Below are positions 61,737-64,000 of a stretch of DNA of 64,000 bases, piece by piece; the first letter of the stretch is position 1; every line of letters begins with the position of its first letter. The notes beneath the pieces were generated by a model. The model did not search any database. It was not told the origin of the DNA and saw nothing but the letters and a program-made list of their open reading frames with translations. The DNA lies in contig JAWKVM010000023.1 of the NCBI GenBank assembly GCA_041398025.1, positions 1-64,000 of the forward strand, given 5' to 3'. The translations under genes were made by a program, and so were the position numbers. This DNA comes from JANQPX01 sp041398025 (GTDB lineage Bacteria; Pseudomonadota; Alphaproteobacteria; Geminicoccales; Geminicoccaceae).

Positions 61737-63677
61737 ATGACCGAGCAGAGCCTCTACCCCGTTTCCTCCGCGATCGCGGCGTCCGCGCATGTTGACGCGG
61801 CGGGCTATGCGGCGATGTACAAGCGTTCGGTGGAGGACCCGGACGGGTTCTGGGCGGAGCAGGCCAAGCGCCTGGACTGGACCACCTTTCCGAAGACGAT
61901 CAAGAACGTCGATTTCGCCGATGGCGCGAAAATCCGCTGGTATGAGGACGGCGTGCTCAACGTCTCGGTCAACTGCATCGACCGCCATCTCGACAAACGC
62001 GGCGATCAGACCGCCCTCCTCTGGGAAGGCGACGAGCCCGATCAGGATGCCGCGATCACCTACCGGCAGCTGCACGAGAAGGTCTGCAGGCTCGCCAATG
62101 TTCTCAAAGACTTGGGCGTCAAGAAGGGCGACCGGGTCACGCTCTATCTGCCGATGATCCCCGAAGCCGCCTACGCCATGCTCGCCTGCGCCAGGATCGG
62201 CGCGGTGCACTCGATCGTGTTCGGCGGCTTTTCCCCGGACAGCCTCGCCGATCGCATCAATGGCTGCGACAGCAAGCTGGTGATCACCACGGACGGCGGC
62301 AAGCGCGGCGGGCGCAACGTGCCGCTGAAGCCGAACACCGACAAGGCGCTGGAAAAATGCCCGGATGACGTCCAGGTGCTGATGTTCAAATACGCCGGCG
62401 TCGACGTCTCGATGAAAGACGGCCGCGACCACGACGCCTACGCCCTGATGGACAAGGCCTCGGCCGAGTGCGCGCCGGAGCCGATGAACGCCGAGGATCC
62501 GCTGTTCATCCTCTACACCTCAGGCTCGACCGGCAAACCGAAGGGCGTGCTGCACACCACCGGCGGCTATCTGGTCTACGCCTCGATGACCCACCAATAT
62601 GTCTTCGACTATCACGACGGCGACGTCTACTGGTGCACCGCCGATGTCGGCTGGGTCACCGGCCACAGCTACATCGTCTACGGGCCGCTGGCGAACGGCG
62701 CGATCACGTTGATGTTCGAGGGTGTGCCCAACTACCCCGACGCGTCGCGCTTCCTGGCAGGTGGTGGACAAGCACGGGGTCAATATTTTTACACCGCCCC
62801 GACCGCGATCCGCGCCCTCATGCGTTTGGGAGAGGATCCCGTCAAGAAGACGAGCAGGGCGTCCCTGCGGATCCTGGGGTCGGTGGGCGAGCCGATCAAT
62901 CCGGAGGCCTGGCTCTGGTATCACCATGTGGTCGGCGACGACCGCTGCCCGATCGTCGACACCTGGTGGCAGACCGAAACCGGCGGCATCTCTGATCACG
63001 CCGCTGCCCGGCGCGACCGACCTGAAGCCGGGTCCGCGACCAGGCCGTTTTTCGGGGTGCAGCCGGCTCTGGTCGATAACGATGGCAACCTCGTCGAGGG
63101 CGCTGCCGAGGGCAATCTGGTGATCCTGGACAGCTGGCCCGGCCAGATGCGCACGGTCTACGGCGATCACGAGCGCTTCATCCAGACCTATTTTTCGACG
63201 TTCAAGGGCAAGTATTTCACCGGCGACGGCGCCAGGCGCGATCAGGACGGCTATTGGTGGATCACCGGGCGCGTGGACGACGTGATCAACGTGTCGGGCC
63301 ACCGCAGCTGGGCACGGCCGAGGTCGAGAGCGCGCTGGTGGCGCACCCGTCGGTTTCGGAGGCGGCGGTGGTCGGCTATCCGCACGACGTCAAGGGCCAG
63401 GGCATCTACTGCTACGTGACCCTGACCGCGGGCATCGAGCCCACGGACGAGCTCAAGACCGAGCTTCGCCAGTGGGTGCGAAAGGAGATCGGCCCGATCG
63501 CGTCGCCCGACCTGATCCAGTGGGCGCCGGGGCTGCCCAAGACCCGTTCCGGCAAGATCATGCGCCGCATCCTCAGGAAGATCGCCGCCAACGAGCACGA
63601 CCAGCTCGGCGACACCTCAGCCCTCGCCGACCCCGCCGTCGTCGACGACCTCGATCACCAACCGCATGAACGTTTGA
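61737..63677 (+). pseudogene. acs: acetyl-CoA synthetase, reading frame interrupted by several indels
   Basis: The first 340 residues are a normal Acs N-terminus: KTIKNVDFADGAKIRWYEDG, FGGFSPDSLADRI, the AMP motif ILYTSGSTGKPKGV, and TADVGWVTGHSYIVYGPL. From 62753 small indels break the frame: an extra C (about 62753), a missing T in the T run at 62786-62790, an extra T (about 62991), a missing C (about 63033), two extra bases (63306-63307) and an extra G (63653). Restoring them gives standard Acs text (RFWQVVDKHGVNIF; ITPLPGATDLKPG; LGTAEVESALVAHP; ending ITNRMNV at the TGA 63675-63677), and the acetylatable Lys in RSGKIMRR. It activates acetate to acetyl-CoA if functional. The ATG follows CAGGGAG. 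Confidence 0.85.
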
Positions 63678-63728
63678 CGCCGAAGACAGGGCAGGTTCTT
63701 CAACCAAACGCTGCCTGCCCCGCCGCCC

Positions 63729-64000
63729 TCACCTCGAGGCCGCCGCGAACGGCGACTGGGCATCGCAGGCGATCGTGGGTTCTTCCACGCCGAGATATTG
63801 GCGGCGGCGGACCTCGTCGAAGGCTCTGCCGCCGATGGCGCAGGCCTGGCCAAGGCTGAGCTCGTCCCAGATCCGCACCTGACCGTCGTCGCCGGCGGTG
63901 GCGAAGCGCTGGCCGTCCGGGTGCACGGCGAGGCGCCAGCTCGCGCCCTGATGGCCCTGCCAGACGTCGGTCAGCCGACGTTCGGTCGCCAGGTCCCACC
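63729..64000 (-). CDS. WD40 repeat protein, C-terminal part (gene continues off the right edge)
   Basis: The minus-strand frame enters from the right edge with WDLATERRLTDVWQGHQG, followed by LAVHPDGQRFATAGDDGQVRIWDE, a typical WD40 blade (GH ... D ... WD), and ends at a stop at 63729 after a short tail. No start lies within the window. WD40 proteins are scaffolds; nothing shows the partner here. It converges with the acs gene. Confidence 0.78.
   Translation of the reverse strand, partial: WDLATERRLTDVWQGHQGASWRLAVHPDGQRFATAGDDGQVRIWDELSLGQACAIGGRAFDEVRRRQYLGVEEPTIACDAQSPFAAASR

Noticed and set aside
1..64000. CRISPR arrays, tRNA or rRNA genes, IS elements
   Set aside because: No regularly spaced repeats, no recognisable tRNA arms or rRNA segments, and no transposase-like frames were seen by eye.

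Overview
The window is high-GC, densely coded DNA from what looks like an alphaproteobacterium, probably of the Rhodospirillales/Geminicoccales type. This is inferred from gene content: ethylmalonyl-CoA-pathway enzymes, hopanoid biosynthesis (HpnH beside IspH), a RegA/ActR-like regulator, a phasin with PhaR-type operator boxes, and several ABC and tripartite carboxylate uptake systems. No rRNA, tRNA, CRISPR array, integrase or transposase was seen.

Layout. (1) 1-8.4 kb: the end of an unknown gene coupled to an FkbM methyltransferase, a 227-bp palindromic repeat, a tRNA-dihydrouridine synthase, cysteine synthase, two paralogous modular proteins (same N-terminus, unrelated C-termini), and a mercaptopyruvate sulfurtransferase with a GNAT acetyltransferase. 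(2) 8.4-15.5 kb: mesaconyl-CoA hydratase and a malyl-CoA lyase/thioesterase-type enzyme flank a small secreted protein. A dihaem RoxA-like cytochrome and an ispH-hpnH operon follow. (3) 15.6-22 kb: a methyltransferase followed by a second copy of the repeat, a phytanoyl-CoA dioxygenase-like protein, a half copy of the repeat, small membrane proteins and a KimA-like permease. (4) 22-31 kb: a PotABCD-type ABC importer divergent from a fused HyuA-HyuB hydantoinase/oxoprolinase and an alpha/beta hydrolase. (5) 31-41.7 kb: a minus-strand catabolic locus (amidohydrolase, class III aminotransferase, M81 protein, SDR, TctCBA transporter, ThDP enzyme, GntR regulator). Three copies of one palindrome sit before gntR, before the ThDP enzyme and before tctC. 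(6) 41.9-49.5 kb: a sugar locus with a DeoC-like aldolase divergent from ABC importer genes (no ATPase), a MurR/RpiR regulator, a class II aldolase and an FGGY kinase. (7) 49.7-63.7 kb: acetate/short-chain acid uptake and signalling, comprising a transporter-like histidine kinase, a phasin, a RegA-like regulator with Glu in place of the phosphorylated Asp, DUF4212 plus an ActP-like symporter, a cNMP/CBS/DUF294 protein (broken), a small membrane protein, a response regulator, a degenerate histidine kinase fused to a DnaQ-type exonuclease, and acetyl-CoA synthetase (broken). (8) The window ends inside a minus-strand WD40 gene.

Taken together, regions 2 and 7 suggest a cell that takes up acetate or related acids, activates them with Acs, assimilates carbon through the ethylmalonyl-CoA pathway and stores polyhydroxyalkanoate. 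Regions 4-6 are accessory catabolic modules for unidentified amide/carboxylate and sugar substrates. The least explained items are the paired modular proteins at 3.6-6.8 kb, the repeat that starts on methyltransferase stop codons, the pseudokinase-exonuclease fusion, and the cluster of indels in two functionally linked genes at 57.5-63.7 kb, which could be real decay or sequence error.
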